Shown: in pieces, positions 1-12,459 of the stretch
Layout of the letters: each line of letters opens with the position of its first letter
Numbering within the stretch: the stretch's first letter is position 1
NCBI RefSeq assembly: GCF_954871325.1
Contig: NC_088779.1
Location: forward strand, 13,394,846-13,458,845
Source: Gordionus sp. m RMFG-2023
Taxonomy: Eukaryota; Nematomorpha; Gordioida; Chordodea; Parachordodidae
DNA: 64,000 bases
Direction of reading: 5' to 3'
Notes under the pieces: generated by a model
Told to the model about the DNA's origin: nothing
The model's input: the letters and a program-made list of their open reading frames with translations, nothing else
Database searches by the model: none
Translations under genes and position numbers: made by a program

Positions 1-250
1 CACTATTGCCATTGTCAAATTCGCTCAAAGTTTTCAGTAGAATGGTACAAAAACTCGAAAATTTAAACACCAGGAGAGCCGGAGAAACCCTTTTGATCAC
101 TGTGTTTACCAAATAAGAAGTGGCTATGATAGATAAACGATCATTAAGTGAATTTAAGGTTGTCATCAGTATCGCCAAATACTCTGAATCAGATTCAGTT
201 CCCCCTTCATTTTGAACAACTTCAGTAACTGTAGCTAATATTGTCAATAT
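1..250 (-). CDS. RRP12: RRP12-like ribosome biogenesis factor, one exon, cut by window edge
   Basis: One exon open over its whole 83 codons on the minus strand. Its 5' border is an AG acceptor (252-251) after an AT-rich stretch, with the reading frame starting in phase 0 at 250. The peptide contains LATVTEVVQNEGG, then YLAILMTTLNSL, then YLVNTVIKRV and KFSSFCTILLKTL. From memory this follows the N-terminal HEAT-repeat part of animal RRP12, which reads LAAVTEV..QGG, AALMTTM, YLLNLVLKRV and KKFSD in the same order and spacing. RRP12 helps export and mature pre-ribosomal subunits in the nucleolus and nucleus. The exon runs off the left edge. The preceding exon should lie at higher coordinates, but I could not find it before 6 kb. 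A search of the translated exon would settle the family; I think a different HEAT-repeat protein is less likely. Confidence 0.72.
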   Translation of the reverse strand, partial: MLTILATVTEVVQNEGGTESDSEYLAILMTTLNSLNDRLSIIATSYLVNTVIKRVSPALLVFKFSSFCTILLKTLSEFDNGNS

Positions 251-865
251 CTTAATATTTTTATTATAAATAAATAGAATCTAGTATTTAAGCAGCTATT
301 GATTATCGAAAATTGTGGGGTTTTCCCCAGGGTGGGTATACATATAAAGACATAGTATTATGAATTAATTAGTAAATAATTTAACATTTAATCGTTATAA
401 AGTTTATAAACAGTATCATATTTTTTTAAATATATTATAAAAAAAATAAAAATATGTAGGAAATAATTAAACAAAATTGATTTCAAAGTTCAAACAACCC
501 TTAAGTGGTATACCTGCTATAGACATTTTTCAGTAGCCTCAAATCTTATGGTAGACTATGTTTTTGCATTTATGTACCTTTGTTGAATAACTAATATAAC
601 TTTTTTTGGAGGTAATATATATCACAATTTGAAAACGAGTTTATACTAATAATTTTTTAAAACTATTTCTCGTTTTGAATATTTTTTATATTTAAGGCAA
701 TTTTGCTTTATTTTAGACACTTTTAGAAAAATACTCATTTTTTATTTAATATTAAATATCTTAAAAATTACACTTATAATTAATACTTAACTTAATAGAT
801 ATTTAAAAAATATCAAAGCTTACTAAAGAAATTTGAGTGAGATATAAGTTTTAAAAAGAGGTAAG
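251..865. other. AT-rich sequence, no gene seen
   Basis: Probably intron of the RRP12-like gene. Runs of A and T and short palindromes only; no exon-like open stretch with splice borders was found on either strand. Confidence 0.4.
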
Positions 866-1545
866 TAGGGATGTAACGATAATTTTTATCGGATCAGGCA
901 GAGTTTTCATCCTTTTTAAAATATAGGATATCAGCCGATATTATAAAATTTTGTGATCAGATAAAATGGCGTCATAATTTAAAAAATATTCAATTTCATA
1001 ATATATTTTGTTTATTAATTATTATATAAATAAATTAATATTTATACAACTAAGTGATTTATCAATAAACATATTTTATATACTTTTAGATTCATGAATA
1101 TAAACTGTAACTGATTTCAAAGTATATATACTTTGAATAACTTATGTTATAATATAGGTAAATTATATATGTTATATTAAAAAGTATATAAGTGAGTAGA
1201 TGTATGTCGTGGTGCAAAATCGCTCCATGTGAGCCGATTAAACCAGGCTAACTCAGTATTTTATCCAGAAAAATATAGTCTGAGTCTCGAGATTTCGCTA
1301 ATAAATGTATAAATCCTTGGGCCATCTATGAGCAAAATGAGGCCGTAATATTTTTCGGGGTAAATTAGAGTTGCCCGTTTTTAAAAATAGGCTCAAAGGG
1401 AGAAATTTTGACACTAGATCTATAAATTAGAAATTAAAACGATTAGTATGTTTACAAAATGCATGATATCGAATCGGTAATCGACGGATATGAATTTAAT
1501 ATCGGCAGCGGATCGGCCCCCAAAAGTGGTATCGGTACACCCCTA
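866..1545. mobile_element. hAT-type MITE, interrupted by an older MITE
   Basis: The left end reads TAGGGATGTAACGATA and the right end, inverted, TAGGGGTGTACCGATACC. The right half is the same family as the element at 25952-26653: both have the GTACCGATACCACTTTT(T/G)GG start followed by GGCCGATCCG. The flanks GAGGTAAG and TGTGTAAT do not form a clear duplication, so this copy is old. No coding capacity. Confidence 0.7.
1207..1416. mobile_element. Old diverged MITE nested in the 866-1545 element
   Basis: This stretch follows the element at 44654-44874: GTGAGCCGATT..., then GGCTAACTCA, then CCAGAAAAATAT, then a CTCGAG-like segment, then GGCTCAAA, ending in ACACTA. The flanking octamers GATGTATG and GATCTATA agree at six of eight positions, as expected for a decayed 8-bp hAT target duplication. 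Confidence 0.55.
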
Positions 1546-4500
1546 TGTGTAATAATCCTCTACAGTTCTTAGCTTTATTTTTTTTCCATCTTACCACTCA
1601 GGAGTTATACTATGCCCATCTTATTTCACATAATTATGTCTGATCAAATGCCTTCATTTAAGGTCATCTCTAAATATCCATTTCTTTGATTGTATTGGCA
1701 TGAATTAATATCTCATTAACTTTGTTCAGTTTATTTATAAATAAATTCAGGTGATGAGATATAAAATGAAAGAAAACAGCATTTGGCTAGTAATCTTTAA
1801 TTAATTTTTGAACTCCCTTTTATTTCCTTACCATATTTGGAAAATCTATAAAATTTTGCCCAATCAGTTTATGCATGTTTAAGTTTATTTCTTGCATATC
1901 TGTTATAGATGTAAAAAAAATATTTTAATATTAATTAAAATAAAATTAAATAATTATAATAAATTATAATATTAATTAAAATAATTATAATTTTTGAATA
2001 ACCTTTTATAAAATATATAGCGATTTCTACTTATGACCTTTTATAAAATATATTGTGATTTTTACTAAGTTATTTCATTTTATTTTATATTCAAATTTAT
2101 ATTCTAAAATAATATTATATAAAGTAGAAATTTCATATATATCGATCACAATTTAATTCTTCATTTTATTTTAATAAAATCTTTTGCTTAATCTTACTTG
2201 CTATCATGTATTTCCAACAATATTAATGTTTTCAGATATTGTATGAACAAAGAAATCAGATTTATGAAAATCCCTAAAATCTTTTATAGATGATAAAATC
2301 GTTATCATTAACTAATAAAATTTGCTCAAAAAAATTGTGGATTCATAAACTAACATTTAAAATTTCATTACATGTTTTTATTGTAAATAATGTTAGTCTA
2401 TTTTTATTAATTAATTTTGTGTTTTATGACTTGTGCATCTTGCTCAATAAGATTTATTATCACAAATTTTCACCTATATCAATCCAAAAATTTAATATTG
2501 AAATTTGCACTGTTGTAGCTTCACATCATGATAGAATTATTGGTGGACACATTAATTTTTTTCAATATTCTTATTTTCATTATTCCACATTCTGGTGTGA
2601 TGTGAGATATGCTGATTTCATAAATTCTTGTTACATATACTTATTTTAAATGTCAAATGAAATATAAGTTATAAGAATAAAAGTGTTATAAAATGATATA
2701 AGTTGTTGAATTGGCAAAAAATATATAGCTGATTCCTGCTTTTCCTGTGGGTAATATAGATTTCTATCTATTAAGAAATTCCATTTGATCATATTTTTTA
2801 TCCTATAACTTATTTTAAACTCAATAAATTAGCTAATGACTGTCCAATTTTAGATATACTATTTTAAATTGGAATTTTCAGGAGGAGCCCATATGATTTA
2901 AATCTGTTCGTATTTCTTTAGATAGAAAGCTAATATTCTTTGTAGAAGTTAATAGATCATTAATTATTGATGTTGTTTGAGTACATGTGAACAAGATTTT
3001 ATATGTTTCTTTGAATTGAGTTTTTTAGTATTCAAAAAAATTGGAATATAAAAATATTTTTAAAAGTAGGCATTTATATTATAATAAATATAATATAACT
3101 TCTCTATGAATTTGAGAGTTGATAAGACTACTTTCCAATATTTTGTTAAAAGTAAAATTAGAGCAATTTGTCCATGTTGTCAAATTTGTTTTGATAGTAA
3201 AATTATCAGCATTTTTATCGGGCAATTTTTTTCCAATATAACCTTCATCATGCTTTATTAAATTTTCCCTAGTAAAAGCTGGATTTTCTAAATATAAATT
3301 ATATAATGATGAATATTGATTGTATTAATACTTTTTTTATTTAATAAAATTGATTTCCTTTTAGCTTGTTCACGAAATTTAGTTGTAGCCGGATTAGATG
3401 CACTGCTTTCTCCCTTTTTCCACCTTTTGCCTTTATTGTTTATACGTAGTTTATAAGATCGCATGGAAAAAAAAATGTGTAAATTTTTGGATTGAAGGAA
3501 TAAAGATAGTAATATAAAAATTGGCTTGTGCTAAGTGTTACTCATCAAATCAAATTATAACTTATTATCACACATATCACTTCCAAATTGAGTACCCATT
3601 TTAAGGTTTAGCCTAGTAAATTTGACTGTTTGTTCCAGATTTTTTATATTCAACCATTGTTTAATTTTGACTATTTTATAGGTTAGCCCAGTTTTTTAAG
3701 ATTATCCTAGGGTCAAACAATATATTAAATAATTATAAGGTTAGCGCATTTTCATGTTTTAATATTATATATTAGATGGCCAAAATATTAACTGTGTCTA
3801 ACTCTAAGTCAAACTCCTCTCCCTTAAATTTTTCTCCTCTCAACTCGAAAACGCCAGGAAGTGTTACTCATTAGCTGGAAGTGCGGTAAGTTTTATCATG
3901 AGACCTCTACTGTATAAATCTTTCCTCCCAACTTTAAACCAGATGCTGTTTTACAGCTAGAAGCAGTGGCGTATTTAAGGGGCCTGCTTAGGAAATGATT
4001 CGGGCGGGTAGAGAAAAAAATAAATAATGTCCAAATGTTCCAAAAAATAAATCGCGATTTTGAGTTTTATTGTTTAACAACCCTTTGTTTTATTCATTTT
4101 TAAAATTCTTGTCTTATTTTTATTCTCATCAAAACATAAAACATTGGTGCATGATTTTCTTTGATATAGAAAATTTTTCCCTCTTATATTCGTGAGCAAC
4201 CTATTTATTTGAACTATAGAGACAGTGACGAAGCGTCAAGTTTATTACTATGAAAGTAATTGAAAAACATTTTTTACTTTTATTAGTCAAGCCATACAAA
4301 GGATTAAGATTTATAAATAAGCGGAATTCGTCTTTATTTTTGATTAATATATCGATTGATATTTTACGCATGGAATTCATCATATTTTCAATTCAATTTT
4401 TGCCAAATGATTAATGAGCGGTTGATTTTTCATGCCGTTAAACCATTATCAAAAAATTATTCATATCCAAGAATCCTTTATCACTTCAAAAATGTTTTCT

Positions 4501-5744
4501 TTTGGGAATAATATGCATGGCCAACAATATAGAGAAATAAAAAATTCACACACAATTAGCCACTCATATTTTTTCATATTTATCGATAGAAAAATTACGA
4601 ATGCAAGTTTGATTTCTATTTCCGAGTATTATAAAATTCGTTTTATCTTCCCTTTTCAATAGTCATTTCTTCATATCAAAATTAGTTGAGCTAAATGATA
4701 TTTTTAATAAATCGTTAATAAAACAATTGCAATTATTATAAATATATTAATCTTTTAAAAATAATGAATTTTTTTATTTAAGAAAAGAATGACAAACATA
4801 TAATATAAAAAAATTTCTTTCTCTTTTTTTATTAAAAAAAATAAGCCTCATTCTTATAATTTTCTCTATATTTATTTTAAAAAATAAGCTATTTTATATT
4901 TGGTTCCCCAATATTTAAATTTTTTAACATAATTAAAATTTACACCAAAATTATATCGTAAAAAATTACACAAAAAATCGTCGCCTGAGCAGGATTTTTG
5001 TCTTTTATTTATTTAAATAAATGAGCAAAATTAAATGAGCTTTCCTTCTTGTATATTTTATTTAACGTATATAAATATTAAAGATAATAGTAAATTACAA
5101 AGTAAAAATAATATTCATTTTTTTAACGTTATAAAAATAATATTTTCTTTTTTAAAAATAAATCAAATTAGAGTTAATTTTTTTTAACAACATAATAGTT
5201 TTAATTTTATTATTGCTTTTAAAAAATGAATGGAGATTTTTTTAAAAATTTTATTAAATTACCATCAATATATTCAAATTTATTTTTTAATATTTCTTCT
5301 CTAACGCTATTTTTTAAATAAAATGTACACACAGAGTTGTTATAGGATCGAGATCAAAAGATCGACGATCCTGGATTCGATCCTAAATTTAGCAACTTTT
5401 CCGGATTTATGATCCTGTCTGAAATTGAGGATCGTGATCAAGATCATTTTGTTTAATATTCAATCTCGATCCTTTTAAAATTTATTTTTTATTAAAAAGC
5501 AATAAATAAAATAAAATTTTTTAAATTAATTCAAAATATTATTTTTTTAAAGAATATATCTTTACATCATATTTCGTCATTTTATATATTTCATAAATTT
5601 TATCGAGACAGCCTATAAGTTTTATTTATTTTTTATATAATATAAATTCATTCTAGGTTTTAATAATGTTTATTGATTTAGAAGATAATACACCTACTAT
5701 TGATGTAACATATATAAGTGAGAATCTTTTACTTTTCATAAGTT
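1546..5744. other. Long AT-rich stretch without a recognisable gene
   Basis: No exon with a known product was found. A short minus-strand open stretch around 3320-3480 is lysine/arginine-rich (contains ATTKFREQAKR) and might be transposase debris, but I cannot place it. At 3964 the sequence CAGTGGCGTATTTAAGG resembles one end of the CAGTGGCGTNGC MITE families, without a matching second end nearby. At 5343-5450 there is a local GATC-rich inverted segment. The plus-strand open frame at 2290-2649 has no family features. Confidence 0.35.
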
Positions 5745-6240
5745 ACGTAAGTATTTTGTTTTATATGAAGCGGATGGAAGTAACTAAGCCATGATAACTG
5801 CAACATGCTCTTTATGTAAGAAGAACATATCGTCTTTAAAGGTTAGTAGTTCAAACCTCAAGAGCATTTAGAAGTAATTAATTAATTCTTTTAAACTTTT
5901 ATATTTGTTAATCTTAATGTCAACATATTTATCAATGATATTCTATATTTTTCTTTTATAAAAAGAAATTATAGTGAATTCAAAAAATTATTATTGCCAA
6001 ACACATAAATGAATTCTTTGCAAAAACAATTAAATCTCTGTAAAAAAGTGGTTGCAAATCCAAACATACAAAATTAAATTTATATAATCTAAACATGCCA
6101 GCAATATCACAAAAAAACAGCTGCCAAGATTATAGTGGAATTTATTAGTGACACCTTTCAACCATTGTCACTGGTTGATGATTCTTCATTTGAGAAAATG
6201 ATTAAAACATTTCTCCAACTATAAAAATTATGTGTCATCA
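5745..6240 (+). pseudogene. BED-finger hAT transposase remnant (N-terminal part)
   Basis: Two pieces in order. At about 5790-5870 the peptide MITATCSLCKKNISSLKVSS, followed directly by SNLKSI, has the C-x2-C and the S/T-S-N-L-K ending of a BED zinc finger. At about 6113-6235 a stretch with ISDTFQPLSLVDDSSFEKMI matches the hAT segment usually written as DlqPfsvVed.gFr.lv. BED fingers bind transposon ends and this middle segment belongs to the RNase-H-like transposase core. Stops separate the pieces and the C-terminal part is missing, so it is dead. The finger's reverse-turn sequence also mimics a tRNA B box, which I rejected. Confidence 0.6.
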
Positions 6241-6299
6241 AACTCTGGACAACAAAGTTCGAGAACAATTAGAATCAGATGGAACTTAATTAAGCCACT

Positions 6300-6515
6300 C
6301 TAAGAATAAAATAATTGGTTAAAACGGAAAAAATTGTCAAATAGAAATATCGAGATAGGTGATAAAATTTGGCATAAAACTTTAGAAAACATGTAGAACA
6401 AAGGAGTCATAACACATAGAGATGGAAATTTATCATACAAAATAATTAATGGAAATAAGGTTATACATACGAAGATAAGATATTTAGATGAGCTAAATTA
6501 CAGAAGATAAAAACA
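6300..6515 (+). pseudogene. Ty3/gypsy-like integrase C-terminal fragment (fossil)
   Basis: A short region carries the order (E)IGDKIWHK, GVITHRDGNLSYKI and IRYLDEL. This resembles the integrase C-terminal 'VGD.VW.R ... G.I....GP.SY.I ... H...LR' pattern of Ty3/gypsy retroelements. It is a small, broken fossil with no LTR beside it. Its position directly after an hAT remnant suggests a graveyard of nested insertions. Confidence 0.5.
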
Positions 6516-6739
6516 ATTTGTTCTTCAAAATAATAGTTCAAATGTAATAATTTAATCTCCTTTATAACCAAGTATATTTACATGCTAAAATATAATATAT
6601 AAAACAGAGGCGTCGCTTGCCTTTACAATCTCAGGGGGCTCAAATAAAATTTTTTTTATGGGGGGTTTCGCTTCCCATACTCCCTATTTGCAGGACTTCG
6701 GCCCGTTTTGCCGGCCTTCGGCCGGGTTTTATATTAATA

Positions 6740-8252
6740 TATTATACTTTTTAAAAATTTGCTAACTATGAATAATTATTATGAATTTCATATTTTGTCA
6801 TTTATTATATTATGAATACAAAAAACTAGCATATAAATAATTAAAACAATATAAGACATTTCTAAAAATATTATTTTTTAATACAAAATCTATTTATTAC
6901 AGTATAAAATATCTTCAATTGCTGATATAAATTTTGCGTCTAAAGAATTACTAGTGATAAAAAAGGTTAATTAATTTATACATATGCCTCAATTGATAAT
7001 GGTTTTTAAAAACTGCATATTATAAAATTAGCAACTTACTTTGACAAAAGGTCAAGAAACTAATATAACACTCTGTTACCATTTTTAGACAATGTTTTAT
7101 AAAATGGACTAATAAGGAATAATTTATAGGACTAACCAAATCAACAATTCTTGGAGAAGAGAATATAAACCAATCCAAATCATAAAACTTTATGGTGGTT
7201 AGAGCTTCCTCTTAAATGACATTATGGAAGCTAGATAAATAATTGAGAAAAGAATTGTGAGATATTAAATTTCTAAAAGATTATCTACCATTTTTAGTGA
7301 TATATAAACAACTACACAGTTGACCATTATTGCTTGTAAAATATGCAATCATATGCTCTCAGCAGCTATAATAATAATCTTAAATTACATAGCCACACAA
7401 ATAATAGATGCTGGTTAATTTGCAGTCATAGCCATAACACTCACTATATTAACTTATATCAGAATTTATTATGCCAGATAAATTGATAAAACAAAAACAC
7501 TAAAAATCTTTAGAAGAAATTATACAAATGTATTGAAGCTTTAAGTTATTTACAAGGCAGGGATGCCATATTAGAAATGAAACATTTTGTAACTATAAAA
7601 TAAGAATCAGAGTGATATGATATGATAAAAAAAATTAATTAAGATTTTATATATTATTGTCGCACCACCTCTAATTGGTATATTATATCATAAATAGTAG
7701 TAGTTTGTAATAATATCAAAAATATACTACTATTAAAGATTTAACTCAAAACTGTTTATCAAATAAGAAAAAAATACCTTTCCTAAAAACACGCAAAAAA
7801 GAGAAGAAAAGTTATCTAATTTATTACATCTGAAAAGGTTTGCAGGGATCAAGGCAATAAACAAAAAAGTTTTATTATATAATGTATTTAAAAATATTAA
7901 ACTACAATTAACTATATTTTTAACTTCCAATCTATATATAAATTTATCCTTTATATATATAAAAAAATCTATTAAACAATTAAATGAAAAAATGGTGTTA
8001 ATTAAATGAATGTAAGATATAAAAATTGTTAATTAAATGAATGTAAGATATAAAAATTTTTGCTAAATAATAACCATTATAATAATAATAATCCATATTT
8101 AACAACATCCATTTTGGAATAAATAATAAGATGTTAAATTAAAAAATATATATTTAAATAAATAGTAGGCGTTAAATATTTGAAAATAATTTATTACTTA
8201 TATTTATTATTAAAAGCATTTATTAGTAAATTTATTAAAATATTAACTGTAA
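6740..8252. other. Left interior of the hAT-like element, no gene seen
   Basis: AT-rich with many stops in all frames. A short direct repeat (GAATGTAAGATATAAAAATT) lies around 8006-8060. Nothing else is recognised. Confidence 0.35.
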
Positions 8253-8450
8253 TCTATATATATAATCCTCAAAAAATGTCAATCAAATTTAGCCAATAGT
8301 TTTCTTTTAAATATTATTTGTCCAATCAAAATGATTATAGCAAATTTGATCAATGGTAATCAACGTGAAAACTAAATCAATCATTCACAAATCACTTCCA
8401 TAAACCATACCACATCACTCTTTTATCATATCATTACAAAAAAAATCATC

Positions 8451-8705
8451 CCAGGTTTTATAATTTTTAAATATGATCTTTTATAAATCAAGATCATTTT
8501 CTATATTTATAATTAATAGCAATCTCATTTAGATGCCCCCTATCCAGAAATTATACCATTGTTAGATGATGAAGCCCAGGTTTTATAATTTTTAAATATG
8601 ATTCTTTTATTAATCAAGATCATTTTCTATATTTATAATTAATAGCAATCTCATTTAGATGCCCCCTATCCAGAAATTATATCATTGTTAGATATTGAAG
8701 CCCAG
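8451..8705. repeat. Two direct copies of a ~125-bp unit near the Helitron 5' end
   Basis: Both copies start CCCAGGTTTTATAATTTTTA and contain TTTAGATGCCCCCTATCC; a third copy begins at about 8701 and breaks off. The copies are nearly identical, so the duplication is recent. Confidence 0.8.
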
Positions 8706-8827
8706 GTTTTATAATTTTTAACTATAATTTTTTTTTAAATGTGAATGAAACGTAATATTTTAAAATTTATAAGTTTTAATAGTTTGTCTGTAGAATGTTA
8801 ATTAAATTTCTCTTCAAAATATAGCAA

Positions 8828-10745
8828 ATGGAAAATATACCCAATAGTTTTATTTTTGATAACCCAGAAGAAATATCTAGAAATTTATCAACAAATAAAG
8901 AGGTTTATAATTTAAATAATATTTAATAATGTCTTTAAAGGGTAAAGATAATCATATTGTTATCCAATTAGAGTCAATTTATACAGATGAAGTAATCAGT
9001 TTAAATTATCTATACATTTTAAATTATTCAGTTGCCAAACAAAGCTAAACTAACTCCTTTATCTCAATATAAAAATGAAGAAGATATTATTTCATTATAT
9101 AAGGAAAAGAATCCTAATGATCCCTTTCATTTTTTTAAATGTAGAATGACTAAAAATATGATTTATTTTATAATTCAATTTAGCCCACTACATCCAAGCA
9201 AGGAAATTACAACATCATCTTCAAAAACGAAACCACATTGAGCTAAGAAAAGAGAAATTCTTCACTATTGCTAAACCATCTTCCTCACCAACAACAGTAA
9301 ATTCTATTTAATAATTTCAATTTACACGTTTTATTTCAGGTTATTTACGGCAAACTACGAGCAAGGAAATTACAACATCATCTTCAAAAACGAAACCACA
9401 TTGAGCAAAGAAAAGAGAACTTCTTCACCATCGCTAAACCATCTTCCTCACCAACAACAGTAAATTTTATTTTATAATTTCAATTTACACGTTTTTTTTC
9501 AGGTTATTTACGGCAAACTAAGGAAATTACAACATCATCTTCAAAAACGAAACCACAATGAGCAAAGAAAAGAGAACTTCTTCACCATCGCTAAACCATC
9601 TTCCTCACCAACAACAGTAAATTTTATTTTATAATTTCCATTTACACGTTTTTTTTCAGGTTATTTACGGCAAACTAAGGAAATTACAACATCATCTTCA
9701 AAAACAAAACCACATTGAGCAAAGAAAAGAGAACTTTTCTCCACCATCGCTAAACCATCTTCCTCACCAACTACAGTAAATTCTATTTTATAATTTCAAT
9801 TTACACGTTTTTTTTCAGGTTATTTAGGGCAAACTACTAGCAAGGAAATTACAACATCATCTTCAAAAATGAAACCACATTGAGCAAAGAAAAGAGAAAC
9901 TTCTCCACCATCGCTAAACCATCTTCCTCACCATCAACAGTAAATTCTATTTTATAATTTCAATTTACACGTTTTTTTTCAGGTTATTTACGGCAAAATA
10001 CTAGCAAGGAAATTACAACATCATCTTCAAAAATGAAACCACATTGAGCAAAGAAAAGAGAACTTCCACCATCGCTAAACCATCTTCCTCACCACCAACA
10101 ACAGTAAATTTTATTTTATAATTTCAATTTACACGTTTTTTTTCAGGTTATTTTCGGCAAACTACGAGCAAGGAAATTACAACATCATCTTCAAAAACGA
10201 AACCAGATTGAGCAAAGAAAAAAGAACTTCTCCACCATCGCTAAACCATCTTCCTCACCAACTACAGTAAATTCTATTTTATAATTTCAATTTACACGTT
10301 TTTTTGCAGGTTATTTACGGCAAACTACTAGTAAGGAAATTACAACCATCTTCAAAAACGAAAACACATTGAGCAAAGAAAAGAGAACTTCTCCACCATC
10401 GCTAAACCATTTTCCTCATCAGCAACAGTAAATTCTATTTTATAATTTCAATTTACACGTTTTATTTCAGGTTATTTACGGTAAACTACGAAAGGAAATT
10501 ACAACATCATCTTCAAAAACGAAACCACATTGAGCAAAGAAAAGAGAACTTCTTCACCATCGCTAAACCATCTTCCTCACCAACAACAGTAAATTATATT
10601 TTATAATTTCAATTTACACGTTTTTTTTCAAGTTATTTACGGCAAACTACTAGCAAGGAAATTACAACATCATCTTCAAAAACGAATTCACATTGAGCAA
10701 AGAAAAGAGAACTTCTTCACCATCGCTAAGCCATCTTCCTCACCA
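8828..10745 (+). CDS. Unrecognised spliced gene inside the Helitron with a tandemly amplified exon
   Basis: Open segments join at consistent splice sites with 38-43-nt introns: exon 1 8828-8902 (25 codons from ATG), exon 2 8941-8991, exon 3 9032-9140, exon 4 9184-9296, exon 5 9340-9459 (exactly 120 nt), exon 6 9503-9616 (114 nt). Each starts after AG and ends before GT, and phases agree (0, 0, 1, 0, 0). Exons 4, 5, 6 and further copies starting near 9660, 9819, 9983, 10147, 10310, 10471 and 10632 are one repeated exon encoding KLQHHLQKRNHIE...FFTIAKPSSSPTT. Copy 7 (9660-9775) is 116 nt and shifts frame, and copy 8 has an in-frame stop, so the reading frame decays there. I do not recognise the product; it is basic, with a proline/serine tail per module. 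It is best explained as a host gene piece captured by the Helitron, but a Helitron-own gene is possible. Confidence 0.5.
9184..10745 (+). repeat. Tandem array of ~10 exon-plus-intron units (~160 bp each)
   Basis: Each unit holds TTTTTTTCAG|GTTATTTACGG at its 3' splice site, about 110-120 nt of exon with AAGGAAATTACAACATCATC and AAACCATCTTCCTCACC, and ACAACA|GTAAAT at its 5' splice site. The ~43-nt intron between units is nearly invariant. Copies differ by small substitutions and 2-6-nt indels. The array ends abruptly at about 10745, next to a partial copy (10785-10870) of the Helitron 5' subterminal sequence. Confidence 0.85.
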
Positions 10746-10869
10746 CTACGGCAAACTACGAGCCATTGCAAAACATTAATAAATAATAATCCTCAAAAAA
10801 CGTCAAACAAATTTAGCCATTAGTGTTCTTTTAAAAAAAATTTGTCCAATAAAAATGATTATAGGGTAA

Positions 10870-12440
10870 TAGGTCCAATAATAATCATGTAGCAACCTTA
10901 ACATTCATTCAATTTTATAACACATTTTACTATCTTCATAAGGTTATAGAAAACGTTAATGAAGGTTAATTTTTTATAGATTATATAGTTAACCTACAGA
11001 TAAAATTGGCTTCAAAGATATTTAATCAAACTGGGTAGAATAAAGGAGAGTTTTAATGTCATAGTATGTCTAAGAATTTAGGGGTAAAACAATTTTGTTA
11101 AGTATACTTTGATAAAAATTTTGAATATTTTAATTTTGTTAAAACTTAAATGTGTCCAAAGTGTTGTTATTAATTTGTGAAAATTTTAAGGATTTTTAAA
11201 ACATTTTGGATGCAGCTTAAAATAAAATTTTAGTTAATTATTCAATAAATTTTTTGGATTTAAAGAAAAGTTATTTAGATAGGTTTTATATGAAACTCAT
11301 GTGTATATTTAATAGTTCCTTTCTAAAATGATCATTTTTATTATTATTCCAAAATTGGAGATAGATTAGATACCAAATTTTATTTTTATAATTTTATGAG
11401 ATATTATTCTATATCATAAAATTATTTAAATGCTTTTAAGACCTTCATAAATACTCTTTTAAACAAAGACCTCCTATCATAGATTTAGATCAAATGAGGT
11501 CAACCTGATTGTGCCACAAACTCTGTGGTGGTATCCATTGGCTATTTAGAGGCAAGGATCAAAATCCAGGATCTTAATTTATTAGGTATACATAACAATT
11601 AAGATTGATTGTTAAGGGAGAAGTTAAAAGAGTATTTATGAAGGTTTTAAAAGCATTTAAATAATTTTTTATCATAAGTGTAGGTTTTATATGAAACTCA
11701 TGTGTATATTTAATAGTTCCTTTCTAAAATAATCATTTTTATTATTATTCCAATGGAGATAGAATAGATACCAAATTTTATTTTTATAATTTTAAGTATT
11801 GAATAATAATTAACTAAAATTTTATTTTAAACTGCGTCCAAAATGTTTTAAAAAAATCCTTAAAATTTTCACAAATTAATAACATTTTGCATCAATATTT
11901 TCTTTTAACCATATATATTGTTTGACATATGGTAGATCCTTATATTCCAGCACCTTTTAATGTTACGATCTGAGTTATTGTAATATATTTATTGTATGGT
12001 TTAAGAGAAAATTGATAGATATTCCAAGAGAAATTGCAGAGATTATTAGCATAATATTTTGAAGGAAAAAATAAAGAATTAAATAATTTTGTAAAAATTC
12101 ACTTACTAATACTTCAACTACCATTAAATAATTCAATCTATTATAATATAGTGTTGTATATTTTTTCATAACTTCATAATTGTAGAATGTATTAACTTAT
12201 AACATTTTTGATGAAATTTATAACATTTTTGTTTTACTTATATATAATTTGACTATGATTTGTAGTTAACATATTATTTGATAACTTAAAATATCTTTTT
12301 ATTTTTTCTATTGTAATTTAATATCAATTTCTTAAATTTAATTTTATAATTTGTAACTAAATAATAAATCATTTGGAAAGGTGATGGTTTGTTTAAAATT
12401 TAAATTAGGATGAACATATTTTCAACATGGTACTTTAATA
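10870..12440. repeat. Inverted and direct repeats inside the Helitron, no gene
   Basis: A segment at 11160-11250 (AAAACATTTTGGATGCAG) returns in inverted form at 11797-11890 (CTGCGTCCAAAATGTTTT). Between them a ~115-bp piece starting TAGGTTTTATATGAAACTCA occurs twice in direct order (11280 and 11682). A small element with inverted ends and an internal duplication seems to sit here. No coding region seen. Confidence 0.6.
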
Positions 12441-12459
12441 TGTATTCATGAATTTCATA

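Noticed and set aside
2290-2649. 119-codon plus-strand ORF
   Set aside because: No family features, AT-driven composition (I, F, N, Y, L rich), no splice context.
5785-5875. tRNA-like B box (GGTTAGTAGTTCAAACC)
   Set aside because: No cloverleaf can be formed, and the same bases encode a BED zinc finger of an hAT transposase remnant.
9184-10745. CRISPR array
   Set aside because: Units are ~160 bp of near-identical sequence without unique spacers, in a eukaryotic transposon with splice signals.
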